Source: Pseudomonas azerbaijanoccidentalis (GTDB lineage: Bacteria > Pseudomonadota > Gammaproteobacteria > Pseudomonadales > Pseudomonadaceae). From it: a DNA stretch of 64,000 bases. The stretch lies in contig NZ_JAHSTU010000001.1 in the NCBI RefSeq assembly GCF_019145495.1, positions 806,001 through 870,000 of the forward strand, written 5' to 3'. How positions within the stretch are numbered: the stretch's first letter is position 1; the number at the start of each line of letters is the position of its first letter. A model generated the notes under the pieces. It had not been told where the DNA came from and searched no databases. It was given only the letters and a program-made list of their open reading frames with translations. Both the position numbers and the translations under genes were made by a program. Below, in pieces: positions 26,801-34,228 of this stretch.

Positions 26801-29800
26801 GTTGACCACGGTGCCGGGTGCCTGGGTCGCGCCGTTCCAGATCAGGTTGGCGGTGCGAATGGTCGCCACATCACTGGCATCGCCCAGGCCGTAAATGGCC
26901 GGCGTCACCAGTATCAGGTTTTCCAGCCTGCTCTTGCCCGTTTGTGGGTCCAGGGTGTCGAGGGTCACGTTGCCGATGAAGTTGAAAGAATCGCGGGTGG
27001 TCAGGCTCAAGGTTTCCAGAGCTGGCGCACCGAACTGCGTGTCGCCGCGCAGCAGTCGATCGAGGACGTTCTGGTTCAGGGTCAGGCCGGCCGGCAAGCG
27101 ACCGCTCGCCGCCGCAAGCGCTTCGGCGCTGCCGGCGTTCACCGCGCCGACGGCCAACGCCAGGTGACGCGTACCGAAACGCACCGCTTCGCCCAACTCA
27201 AATTGATTGTCGGTGGCGGCGGTGATGCTGCCGTTGGAATAGAGCAACGAAGGATTGATGCAACCCTGCGCCGGGCAGGTGCCGATCCGGATACTGCCGG
27301 CGCCCCCTCCGTTTGTGCCAGCGTCCGGCGCCAGCACGTTGGTCCAACCGTTGGACACCATCAACAGGCTGGCTTGCCCTGGCTGATAGATGAAACCCGC
27401 CGTGGAGTCATAGGGTACGTTCCCACGACCCAGCGTATTGATGCCCGCCCCCGCTTCAAGGGTAATGCCGCCAGTGAGGCCCGTCGTCCACAGGACGACT
27501 TCAGGCGCCGAGAGAATCGCACCCTCGCGCAGGGCAATGCTCCTGGTATCACCTCTGAATTGAATGAAATTGCCCGCAGTGTCGTATTGCACAAACGGCG
27601 TTGCACCGATGGCCAAACGCCCGGCACCGAGATTGTTAAGGGCGTCGGCATACAACGAAACACCGTCGAAGTCCTGTGTGCTGACGGCACCCGTGCCAAG
27701 AATTTCAAAAGCCCATGATCCCCTTACCGCTGCGGTGCCGAGCACACCGCCCTCGGCGGCAGCGAACAAGGCCTTGCCGTTGAAATCCAGGGCTGTGTCA
27801 CGATCACTTGATTTGAACAAGAACGTCAGTGATTTGCCGTCCAGGGTCGTCTGCCCGCGCGGTACGCCACGACGTGCAGCGTCGCTGTTAACGAATTGGT
27901 TGTAGCTGGTTTCGTTGTACTGGGAATAACGGCGCAGCACATCCGCCGACGTCAGGATGACCTGGCTGGAAAGGCTGTCGCGCAGCCCGGTATTGGCAAT
28001 CGACATCTGCCCGGAGCTGGTCCACGAACCATTGCGCATTTTCAGCGCGCCGTTGTTCATGCCCGGCGCAGCTTGACCGTTGACCTCGACCCGGAAAGCG
28101 CCGGGCAGCAAGGCAAAGGTCGATGGCAACAGGGTGTAAGTACCGGCCGCCAGGCCTGGAACACCGGCACCGATGGTGATCTGCTGACCAATGCGTGGAT
28201 CACTGGCGCCCGCCTCGCCGAGCATCGGTGCGTAGGCGTTTTGATTGCCCGGCACGATGGCGTACACCGGGTTACTGCTCAGGCCCGGCAGGCTGAATGT
28301 GCCATCAGCCGCGTTGCGAACCAAGGGGCTGAAGCGCGCATCGGTAGAACCGCCACGCCCGGAGACAAACCCGGCACCGCGCAAATCCCCGCCCCCGGAC
28401 AGATCGATCAGCGATCCCGTTTGCGCGTCGACGTACTGGGCATTCAGGACCACACCGGTATTTTCGTTGGCAATCCCTTGCAGCACCACGGACTGGCCGT
28501 TGTAGCGGTAGTCGGTGCCATCGGTTGTGCCGCCATACGGCATGACTAGCCCAGCGCCACTGACCGACGTCACGCTGCCCGGCAACAACTGAATGGTGCG
28601 GGTATCGCCAAACGCATCGTTGCCCATAGTGATCAAACCCAGGGGGGCGCGAATGACCCCGCCTTGCTCGATATTCCCCCCGTACAGTTTCAGCCTGCCG
28701 AACACCGAATAAGGCGGCACGGCCGGTGCCGCACCATTGCCGCTGATGCTCAGCGTACGGTCGGGATCGATCATGCTCTCGCTCTGATACCCGGCGCGGA
28801 TTTCGGACCAGACCCGGGTGCCCGGATAGATTTGTGCCGCCCGCAAGTGCAAATCACCGGCCGTCCACACCCTGGAGCCCGTCTGTAAATCCGGCTTTGC
28901 GAGCATACGTATGTCGCCGCTGCTGTCGAGGGTGACCAGGTCAAAGCTGCGCCGACTGACCGCCGTGGTCGCCCCGTTGAGCAACTTGATCAGCCCGTCA
29001 CTACCGAACGAGAAGGCGTTGCCCAGATCAAGCAGATTCGCGGTGGTGCTGAACTGCGCGGCCGATACCCGGTTGGTGGGGGTGTTCAGCACTCGGGGGC
29101 GGGTTAACGCGCTGGGAGGCGTGTAATACTCACCCAACCCCGACAGACGCACATAAGGTGCAGCCAGATTAATGCGCGCGGTATCTTTGGAGCTTTCGGC
29201 GAGGGACAGTGATCCGGCGTACAGACTCAGACTCTGGTTCATGTGCAGATCGACATCACCGTCGAACGTCAGCAGGCCGTTGCTCAGCAGGCTCAGACTA
29301 TCGAAGCCGCCGGTCATCAATTGATCGGCGCTCAGTCGGGTGTAGCCATAACGCAACGGTGCAGCGGCCTCACCAGGCCGCAAATCGGCGGGTAGCCGCA
29401 CGTCGTCCGGCCCTTGGCCAATGATCAGCTCCCTGGCGACCCGAACAGCGTTGTTTCCCTGAGTATCGCGATACAACGGCGAATCGAGGGCGATCTCCAG
29501 ACGTCCCCCGGCTGCACCGGCCCCGCCAGCCGCGGCACGCAGGGTGCCGTCGATGAACAGACCGTTGTAGGAGCTCAAGGCAATGCGTCCGCCGTCCGTG
29601 GCGACGCGGGTCGGGCCAGTGCCAGCGATATCCAGCACGGCCTCGGCACCGGACGCCTCCAGACGAGCGCCCGGACGCACGATCACATACGCATCGGCCG
29701 ACGTCGCAGTGGCCTTTTTAGCGTCGATCTCGCCGCCAATAATGATGCTGCCGCCCTTGCCCACCTGACCGTAGACCCGGCCGAGCGCATCGACCGCCGT

Positions 29801-32800
29801 GGTTGCGCGCCCCGCCACGTCCAGCACCGCATGGTCACCGATCCAGATCGAACGAGTATGGGCTGTCGGATCCGCCTCCTGCTGCGAAGTCTCAACATCG
29901 ATCGAACTGAACTGCTGCTGACGAATATCGAGGATGCCGCCCCAGGCGTTGAGTTCACCGTCAACGGTGAGCTGCCCGGCACTGCGCAAGTTGATGCGCT
30001 GGCCGGGGTCGACGCTGATGCGCGCGCCCTGGCCGATGGTCAACAAACTGTTCAGCGGGTCTATCTGATTGATTTGGCTGCCGCCCGCTTGCAGTGACAG
30101 ACTCGCGCCGCCGCGTTGGGTCAGCACGCCTTTGGCCGGGTTCTCCTGGAACAGGCTCGGTGTCCACAGTTCCAACGCCGCCTGCGGCTCGGCGCCACCG
30201 GGTTGGTTCGCTGCAAAATCGGAAAAACGGTAGGCCGGCATGGACACGTCGACCACCGCATCGTCCGCCACTTTCAGGGTCGTCAGACCAATGATGTTGT
30301 AGGCCGAGAAGCCTCTGTTGAACGTATCCGCGGCCAGTCGCAAGGTGTGATCGGCCAGAGGGCCATCAGGCTCGCCGATCAACACGTTGTTGGCCTGAAT
30401 CTTCAGCGTGCCACCGCCCGTGACGCCATAACCGCGCACGTCACCGTCCATGACCAATTGCGATTGGCCCGGCAGGGTGTCCGCACTGGACTCAAGAGTA
30501 ACGTCGCCACCCTTGCCGCCCCGGGTCTTGCCATTGCTTAACACCGCGCCGCCGGACGAGACGTCGATGACGCTGCCGCTGGCCACGGTGATATCGCCGG
30601 TGCTGCGGATCGACACCAGGCCACCATTCAAATAGGCCAGGTTGTTGGCTTCGGTCGGATCGATACGCGAATTGACCCACAGACCACGGGTGTCCAGGCG
30701 CACGCCTTCGGCCACCGTCACCGTCGTTGGTTTGCTGGTTTGCGCCAGACCGGTCCCCAAACGCAGGCTACCGGCGCGGGCGGTCAGATCCGCGTTGACC
30801 CGCACATCCTGACCGTACAGGGTGATGTCACCGCCAGTGTCCACGGTCACGGCATCATTGACTTCAACCTTGTCCTTGGCCGCGACTTTCAACGCGCCCA
30901 GACGGAAACCATTGAGCATGTCGGTATCGAGGAACAGCTTGCCTTTGCGGTCATCGGACACCGCGCCGGTCAACCCCAGGTCGCTGCCATCGGCGGGACG
31001 CTCGGCACCGATCTGCACCTGATCGAGCATGGCGAGATGCTGATACACCAGGCCGTTGGTGGTGGCCGACCAGCTCGGGTCATACGAACCAACGATCAAC
31101 TGCGCCCGACGCGCCATGGCTGTCTGGGCCTGGTCATAGCCGTCGAGCCCGGCACGCGGCGCCTGGTTCTGCCGTTCGCCCTGGAACACGTCGCCCACCA
31201 ACTGGCCGTCGAGCACCGCATTGTTGGTGGCGATCACCAATTGTCCGGCGTCGCGACCCACTGAGTAACCGGACTCGAAACGCTGTCTCGGGGCGATCAG
31301 CGGGTTAAAGAAGTAACTGGTCTGGCCCCAACGTTCGCTGTGGTCTTCATAACCTTTGTAGAGGCCGGTGTAGAGGATGTCGCCCGGTGCCCGCGACACT
31401 TCGTACAAACGGCCATCGGCGCCACGCAACCAGCTCTGGCGAATGAAACCGCTCTGCACATCGAGGGTGCCGCCCGAGAGATTGATCACCGAGCCCTTCT
31501 CGGTCACCACGTCATTGCCGGTGAAACTCACCGTACCGCCCTGGGCCATCCATTCGCCGATGCTGTGCCCCTGCGTGCCAAGGTAACCGCCCACTTCCAG
31601 CAGACCACCGGCGGTGTACCAGCGGTCAGTGGCGTAGCCGTTGGTGCCGGCCGGCACGAAGATCAGTTCGCGCACATCGACCCACACATCATTGCTGTTG
31701 AGTGCGCCACTTTCGCGGTTGATCGATGAGTCGCGCTGCTCGTTGCCCTGCACGTTGATCTTGATGTTGTTGGCTTCCATCGCCACTTTGACGCCGAGGG
31801 CCCCGGACACATCGATCAACGCGCCGTCGCGCACCAGGCTGCGTTGCCCCGCTGCGACCGCGACCTGACCACCAGTGGCCAGCGTCACCGAACCGTTCTG
31901 AAACTCGACGGTGCCGCCGCTGCCGATGTCGATGCGCGACTGATCGCTGCGGATACGGTTGTTGAGCGTCACCCCGGTCAATGCAGCGTCGTGCTGACTA
32001 TCGAGGGCAGTGAGGTCGCTGCTGTCGAGCATGATTGCGCTGACACTCCCCTGGCCGAGGGTCACGCTGCCGCTGGTGTCGGTCGCCGGGTTGAGCAGAT
32101 GAATCGTGCCACGGGTATTCACCGAGGTACTCGCCAGCAATACGCCGTTTTGCGCGATTTCGTGACCGGTCATGGTGATGTCGCCGGTCGAGGCCTGGAT
32201 CAGGCCGGTGTTGCTGACCTTGCCCGAACCACCGGCCTTGAAGCCCGGAACGACTTCGCTGCCGAACGTGGTGGAGAAACCATTGCCTTCGGTGCCCGAG
32301 CCTTTGCGAATGTAGAAGCGGTCACCGGCACCGAGTACGGTCTGGCCTTTGGCGGTGCTGATGGTGCCGGCGTTCTCCACTTCATTGCCGAGCAGCAACG
32401 CATAGCCACCCGAGTCGGTGGACAGCGTCGGTTTGTGGGTTTCAATCCGCGCGCCACGCTCTATCAGCACTTTGCCGGCGGCGTCGGTAAAGGTCGGCTG
32501 ACTGCCGGTGCTGTCGAAATACAGGCCGTGATCACGGAACTGCGCATCGGTGATGTTCGCGGCGGCCGCCACCAGGTTACGCACATTGACCTGGCTGGTG
32601 CCGCTGAACACGATGCCGTTGCGGTTGATCAGCATCACCGTGCCGTCGCCCTTGATCTGGCCCAGAATCTGACTCGGCCGTGCGCTCGGATCGTTAACGC
32701 GATTGAGTGCCGCCCAGTTCGACTGCTGAGCGAACTCGACGGTGGTATTGCGCCCGACGTTGAAGGTTTCCCAGTTGAGAATGGCCTTGTCGGCAGTCTG

Positions 32801-33301
32801 CTCGATCTTGACCGTGGTCTTGCCATCGACCTGCGTCTGTTGCGGCCCCTTGGCGTTCTGCCAACCTTGGGTCAGGCCGGTATCGACTTTCAGGCCGCCC
32901 TCGCCCAAACCATCCGGCACGAACTGCACGGTGGCGAACGCCGCTGCCCGCCCGGCCGCCTGCGCCGCCTGTTGAGCGGCAATGGCGGCCACGGTGTTAT
33001 TGAGCGTTTGCACCGATCGTTGCAACTGTTGCCTGGCCCGCTGCTGTTGCGCCAACGGCGGTGTCATGCCCGGCAACCCACCGCCTGGCCGAGATGCTGC
33101 TGCCTGTTGCGCCGCGCCCTTGGCGGCAAACCAATTGGAACTGAACGCGGTCGCCGCCTCGGCACTGCCGGCCACCAGGCACAGCGCAATCGCCTGCGCC
33201 AGCGGCTTGAGCAACCACAGCGCCGGGTCCACGGAACGCGCGGCGTCACGGCGTACAGACAAGGAAGGGGTATTGCGACGGGCTTGGCGAACGAGCATCA
33301 C
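20819..33301 (-). CDS. TpsA: giant filamentous-haemagglutinin-type exoprotein (PdtA-like)
   Basis: This is a 4160-residue protein. The extended signal peptide (about residues 1-49) has a basic leader and ends A-E-A-A. A Gln/Ala-rich helical segment follows, then the TPS (haemagglutination-activity) domain at about 105-330 with the landmark N226-R-N-G-I-V-F, where the usual second residue is Pro. The rest is a long beta-helix made of short Gly/Asn/Asp-rich turns. It includes a Leu/Gly/Thr repeat zone at about 2760-2910 and a C-terminal region typical of DUF3739 filamentous-haemagglutinin proteins. Mature sequence contains only six Cys, in three close pairs. It should be secreted through the adjacent TpsB. 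The start is GTG 33301 or ATG 33298, both behind AAGGACC. Size and surroundings match P. aeruginosa PdtA. It has its own terminator. Confidence 0.92.
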   Translation of the reverse strand: MMLVRQARRNTPSLSVRRDAARSVDPALWLLKPLAQAIALCLVAGSAEAATAFSSNWFAAKGAAQQAAASRPGGGLPGMTPPLAQQQRARQQLQRSVQTLNNTVAAIAAQQAAQAAGRAAAFATVQFVPDGLGEGGLKVDTGLTQGWQNAKGPQQTQVDGKTTVKIEQTADKAILNWETFNVGRNTTVEFAQQSNWAALNRVNDPSARPSQILGQIKGDGTVMLINRNGIVFSGTSQVNVRNLVAAAANITDAQFRDHGLYFDSTGSQPTFTDAAGKVLIERGARIETHKPTLSTDSGGYALLLGNEVENAGTISTAKGQTVLGAGDRFYIRKGSGTEGNGFSTTFGSEVVPGFKAGGSGKVSNTGLIQASTGDITMTGHEIAQNGVLLASTSVNTRGTIHLLNPATDTSGSVTLGQGSVSAIMLDSSDLTALDSQHDAALTGVTLNNRIRSDQSRIDIGSGGTVEFQNGSVTLATGGQVAVAAGQRSLVRDGALIDVSGALGVKVAMEANNIKINVQGNEQRDSSINRESGALNSNDVWVDVRELIFVPAGTNGYATDRWYTAGGLLEVGGYLGTQGHSIGEWMAQGGTVSFTGNDVVTEKGSVINLSGGTLDVQSGFIRQSWLRGADGRLYEVSRAPGDILYTGLYKGYEDHSERWGQTSYFFNPLIAPRQRFESGYSVGRDAGQLVIATNNAVLDGQLVGDVFQGERQNQAPRAGLDGYDQAQTAMARRAQLIVGSYDPSWSATTNGLVYQHLAMLDQVQIGAERPADGSDLGLTGAVSDDRKGKLFLDTDMLNGFRLGALKVAAKDKVEVNDAVTVDTGGDITLYGQDVRVNADLTARAGSLRLGTGLAQTSKPTTVTVAEGVRLDTRGLWVNSRIDPTEANNLAYLNGGLVSIRSTGDITVASGSVIDVSSGGAVLSNGKTRGGKGGDVTLESSADTLPGQSQLVMDGDVRGYGVTGGGTLKIQANNVLIGEPDGPLADHTLRLAADTFNRGFSAYNIIGLTTLKVADDAVVDVSMPAYRFSDFAANQPGGAEPQAALELWTPSLFQENPAKGVLTQRGGASLSLQAGGSQINQIDPLNSLLTIGQGARISVDPGQRINLRSAGQLTVDGELNAWGGILDIRQQQFSSIDVETSQQEADPTAHTRSIWIGDHAVLDVAGRATTAVDALGRVYGQVGKGGSIIIGGEIDAKKATATSADAYVIVRPGARLEASGAEAVLDIAGTGPTRVATDGGRIALSSYNGLFIDGTLRAAAGGAGAAGGRLEIALDSPLYRDTQGNNAVRVARELIIGQGPDDVRLPADLRPGEAAAPLRYGYTRLSADQLMTGGFDSLSLLSNGLLTFDGDVDLHMNQSLSLYAGSLSLAESSKDTARINLAAPYVRLSGLGEYYTPPSALTRPRVLNTPTNRVSAAQFSTTANLLDLGNAFSFGSDGLIKLLNGATTAVSRRSFDLVTLDSSGDIRMLAKPDLQTGSRVWTAGDLHLRAAQIYPGTRVWSEIRAGYQSESMIDPDRTLSISGNGAAPAVPPYSVFGRLKLYGGNIEQGGVIRAPLGLITMGNDAFGDTRTIQLLPGSVTSVSGAGLVMPYGGTTDGTDYRYNGQSVVLQGIANENTGVVLNAQYVDAQTGSLIDLSGGGDLRGAGFVSGRGGSTDARFSPLVRNAADGTFSLPGLSSNPVYAIVPGNQNAYAPMLGEAGASDPRIGQQITIGAGVPGLAAGTYTLLPSTFALLPGAFRVEVNGQAAPGMNNGALKMRNGSWTSSGQMSIANTGLRDSLSSQVILTSADVLRRYSQYNETSYNQFVNSDAARRGVPRGQTTLDGKSLTFLFKSSDRDTALDFNGKALFAAAEGGVLGTAAVRGSWAFEILGTGAVSTQDFDGVSLYADALNNLGAGRLAIGATPFVQYDTAGNFIQFRGDTRSIALREGAILSAPEVVLWTTGLTGGITLEAGAGINTLGRGNVPYDSTAGFIYQPGQASLLMVSNGWTNVLAPDAGTNGGGAGSIRIGTCPAQGCINPSLLYSNGSITAATDNQFELGEAVRFGTRHLALAVGAVNAGSAEALAAASGRLPAGLTLNQNVLDRLLRGDTQFGAPALETLSLTTRDSFNFIGNVTLDTLDPQTGKSRLENLILVTPAIYGLGDASDVATIRTANLIWNGATQAPGTVVNSGAGTGHGTLDIQAQRIELGYGPNPQPNGLDQNDRLALGFANVNLNASERITANHKGSLAVYEQQGAYDPVKGYAYSGGNLNLRTPLLTGEGGSVNLLKAGNTLTLTSPTGDRTAVADALGAELNLEARHVLLDSRIVLASGKLVVKAEDDLTLASGAYLDVAGRTLPFNDVKKYSWGGDVALYSSNGNIRQAAGSRIDLSAVNNQGGNLSAVALAAGAGVVDLQGEILSSSSGYYDAGGTWVPYKAGGVDIRAQQLGSSGDLNGDFAALNQRLNAGQVFGSRSFQLKQGDLVIGDGLKAGEVNVSVDNGSVTVVGLIDASGERVGSIRLSGKNGLTVAGSAVLDAHGQMLRVDSYGKIIDAPNRAMVELNSGDGLLTLASGARIDLRHGTDVEVGSLPGQHDGQLRGTLELNAPRIGTGDIAIDASGALNIQGARSIGLNATRRYIDAADGTDPAASGRPYQVIDQAYLDGIHVDSTAFINAALANTDLLHRKLAGLNNAAYADAFHLRPGVEIASKTADGDLVVQGDLDLSGYRYASLNPHTQKTSVYGSGESGSLVIRAGGNLDIYGSINDGFAPPPETVDDTGWKLVPGVQPFGGDLIVPGAGVTLADGTQYPIGATLNYDLPIQAATLASGTLLPTQGVLAETYTFSAGTVLAGAVHDAAGNLLYAAGTLLGADVTLPAGSLLGAGTRLNKATALQGLLWPKGVPLPGTFFDNATAGVKLSGSLALLRGSLIPSMTDVKLADGTAYIDLRPLSGTQQGRNWAVASMLPSGSASWSMRVVAGADLDAADNRAVKPVTTEGSLRLADTHYGLKVIESAAKLVWTVDNGYGFNPYEPVPEEYLIICDIVPEACAPMERWTWAPGNYMGFPDYSPVSVDDMFWCVDIDPSLCLESKPGTAVNAHTQMFSVLRTGTGDLDLMAAGNLSMGSPFGVYTAGTQSSNIDPRYNQPRGRMSDDGSVLGSAGSDYEKWVNGGSDSLYQAWFPQMGGNLTINAGGSVSGDVVGRKALSLGGMREQNPSVAVGNWLWRQGTGGSDMPTAWWINFGSYATRPPLASDVEPEPYLVGFTGFGTLGGGNISLRAGADSGMLRPLGDVFGTNQNPRSQGLIVAVGSTGRVGSDGSLQLTGGGDMDIRIGGTLNPSLQARAGATGVGTPIHDLQGALINLRGAAQLSASAVGGIRLQYGSFSGNQDQREARGYDPFTATTSSATGGLVLIPGDSGMQLNTRGDLVLGGAADPGRVVLQNSTSFTTPDGVVHAGGGLTGFSLWTDHTAIDLFSAGGNLTPSTLMAEAINNSTIPGGSNTSPTDNRFVMPSILRAVAGQGSIYAGPSAGFYGGGSNYPGISYSLLLAPSQSGQLELLAGDSIYAGGYAINQSGASPLSIATPFTPAFNGYAKDGQRVITLMSNSGADGVSPGLNSRYPLFAFGAESYSGLSGVQAPARFYALTGDLVGVRSGETLSFSNSKRTWYEAAGPVWMLAGRDIVASGTTIGQPLAVNRDGMGNSSDSITATGNLFIHNNANDVSRVSAGRDILYSSFDIAGPGTLEINAGRNILMEDRASVTSIGPVMAGDNRPGASLVLQAGAGADGPDYGRFIARYLDPKNQAASGTPLSDQPGKVVKTYDEELLSWLTLGYGFNGNAEQARAFYAALPGTEQAVFARQVYFAELRAGGLEYADANGPRQGSYLRGRNAIAALFPTTDVAGNTLRYDGDITLYGGAGVKTLFGGDIQMLTPGGGQVFGVEGAAPPSTAGIVTQGAGNIQLYSQGSILLGQSRVMTTFGGSILGWSAEGDINAGRGSKTTVVFTPPKRIYDTWGNVTLSPTVPSTGAGIATLNPIAEVPPGDIDLIAPLGTIDAGEAGIRVSGNINIIALRVVNAANIQVQGKSSGIPVTASVNTGAITSASSAATSATQAAEDMSRQQQAAARKNLPSIVTVQVLSLGTEPLTPSSDGASRAPTPGYNPNSPVQVLGAGVLDERARGQLTEEERGNLTL

Positions 33302-33394
33302 TACTAGGTCCTTTTCAATTGGCGCAAGAGGCCGCAGGCCGAGTGGAACCTGCTGTTACGACATAGGCAGTTGGCAAGGCGCAAGACCGAACGG

Positions 33395-33412
33395 ATGTCA
33401 CACAAACTTCAT
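33395..33412 (+). promoter_or_regulatory. Candidate PHO-box-like element upstream of tpsA
   Basis: ATGTCACACAAACTTCAT matches 12 of 18 PHO-box consensus positions, and 13 of 17 bases of the element before tpsB (20702-20718). It ends about 95 nt before the tpsA start, reading opposite to transcription. P. aeruginosa pdtA is known to respond to phosphate depletion, which motivates this call. Confidence 0.35.
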
Positions 33413-33429
33413 GATCGGGGAGTAGCCGC

Positions 33430-33462
33430 AAAAAAAATGGCAGCCTCAAAGGGCTGCCATTT
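33430..33462 (-). terminator. Rho-independent terminator of the cobW-cobN-chlI-chlD unit
   Basis: An 11-bp perfect stem AAATGGCAGCC/GGCTGCCATTT with a six-base loop is followed on the minus strand by a T tract. It lies about 100 nt after the chlD stop. The rest of 33302-33562 holds the tpsA promoter region. Confidence 0.85.
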
Positions 33463-33562
33463 CAAAGTCACCGCGTCATCGTTCATCGCTAGCAAGCTAG
33501 CGTCCACAGGAGCTTGCACTCCAGAGCCTGCTCACAATGAAGTCCGCACTGAAACCCAACAT

Positions 33563-34162
33563 TCAGCCCGGCAACAGCTCGTCGATATGCCGATACTCGG
33601 ACTGCAACTGCGCCGCCAACACCTTGCTGCGCCCAAGGCGAATCGGGCCACGCTCGATGTCGATCAGCAGTCCCGGGCATTCAAGGGGTGGCAGTGGCGC
33701 CCCGTTTTTAAGCCGGCCATCGGTGACCAGCAACAAGCGTTGTTGCTCCGCCGGAAAGCGCTTTTGCCGTACCGCCAGCCAGCGTCCGGCTTCCTCCAGC
33801 GCCGCCAGCAACGGCGTGCCTCCCCCGGCGCCAAGGGCCTCCAGCCACTGACGCAGACCGCCAGATGCTTTCAACCCTTGAACCTGCCACTTCGGCGCGG
33901 CGCCACTGGCGGTCAGCAAGGCCAGCCGCGCGCGCTGGCGATAGGCGTCGTCGAACAGTTGCGCCAGCAAGCCTTTGGCATCGCTCAAGGCCTGATGGCG
34001 TCGGGTTGAAGCCGATGCGTCGACAATCACCAGCCACAGTTCATTTGCCGAGCGCGTACGCAGGTGGAACAACACATCCTGCCGCTGACGTGGCCGACCA
34101 TTGAGCAAGGTGCCCGGCCAATTGATCGAGCCGCTGCGGGCGGCGTGACGCTTGCCCTGCAT
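33563..34162 (-). CDS. chlD: VWA-domain chelatase subunit, ChlD/BchD C-terminal type
   Basis: The 199-residue protein consists of a basic N-terminal strap with S-G-S-I-N-W-P, then one von Willebrand A domain. Its MIDAS motif is D48-A-S-A-S52, with a later V-T-D-G-R (near residue 147). It corresponds to the C-terminal part of magnesium-chelatase ChlD. In pseudomonads such ChlI and ChlD proteins act with CobN to insert cobalt into hydrogenobyrinate diamide, replacing CobS/CobT. It is last in the cobW-cobN-chlI-chlD unit. No strong ribosome site precedes ATG 34162, and the frame stays open upstream through the intergenic hairpin, so the exact start is uncertain. Confidence 0.75.
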   Translation of the reverse strand: MQGKRHAARSGSINWPGTLLNGRPRQRQDVLFHLRTRSANELWLVIVDASASTRRHQALSDAKGLLAQLFDDAYRQRARLALLTASGAAPKWQVQGLKASGGLRQWLEALGAGGGTPLLAALEEAGRWLAVRQKRFPAEQQRLLLVTDGRLKNGAPLPPLECPGLLIDIERGPIRLGRSKVLAAQLQSEYRHIDELLPG

Positions 34163-34192
34163 GCCCTGATCCAGGCGTCCGGCGCGGGGTCT

Positions 34193-34228
34193 GGCATTCG
34201 CCCCCGCGTCAGATCGGGGGCGAATGCC
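34193..34228. repeat. Perfect 13-bp inverted repeat between chlI and chlD
   Basis: GGCATTCGCCCCC and GGGGGCGAATGCC enclose a 10-nt loop and begin at the chlI stop codon. No T tract follows on either strand, so it is not an ordinary terminator. It could protect the upstream message or tune chlD translation. Confidence 0.7.
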
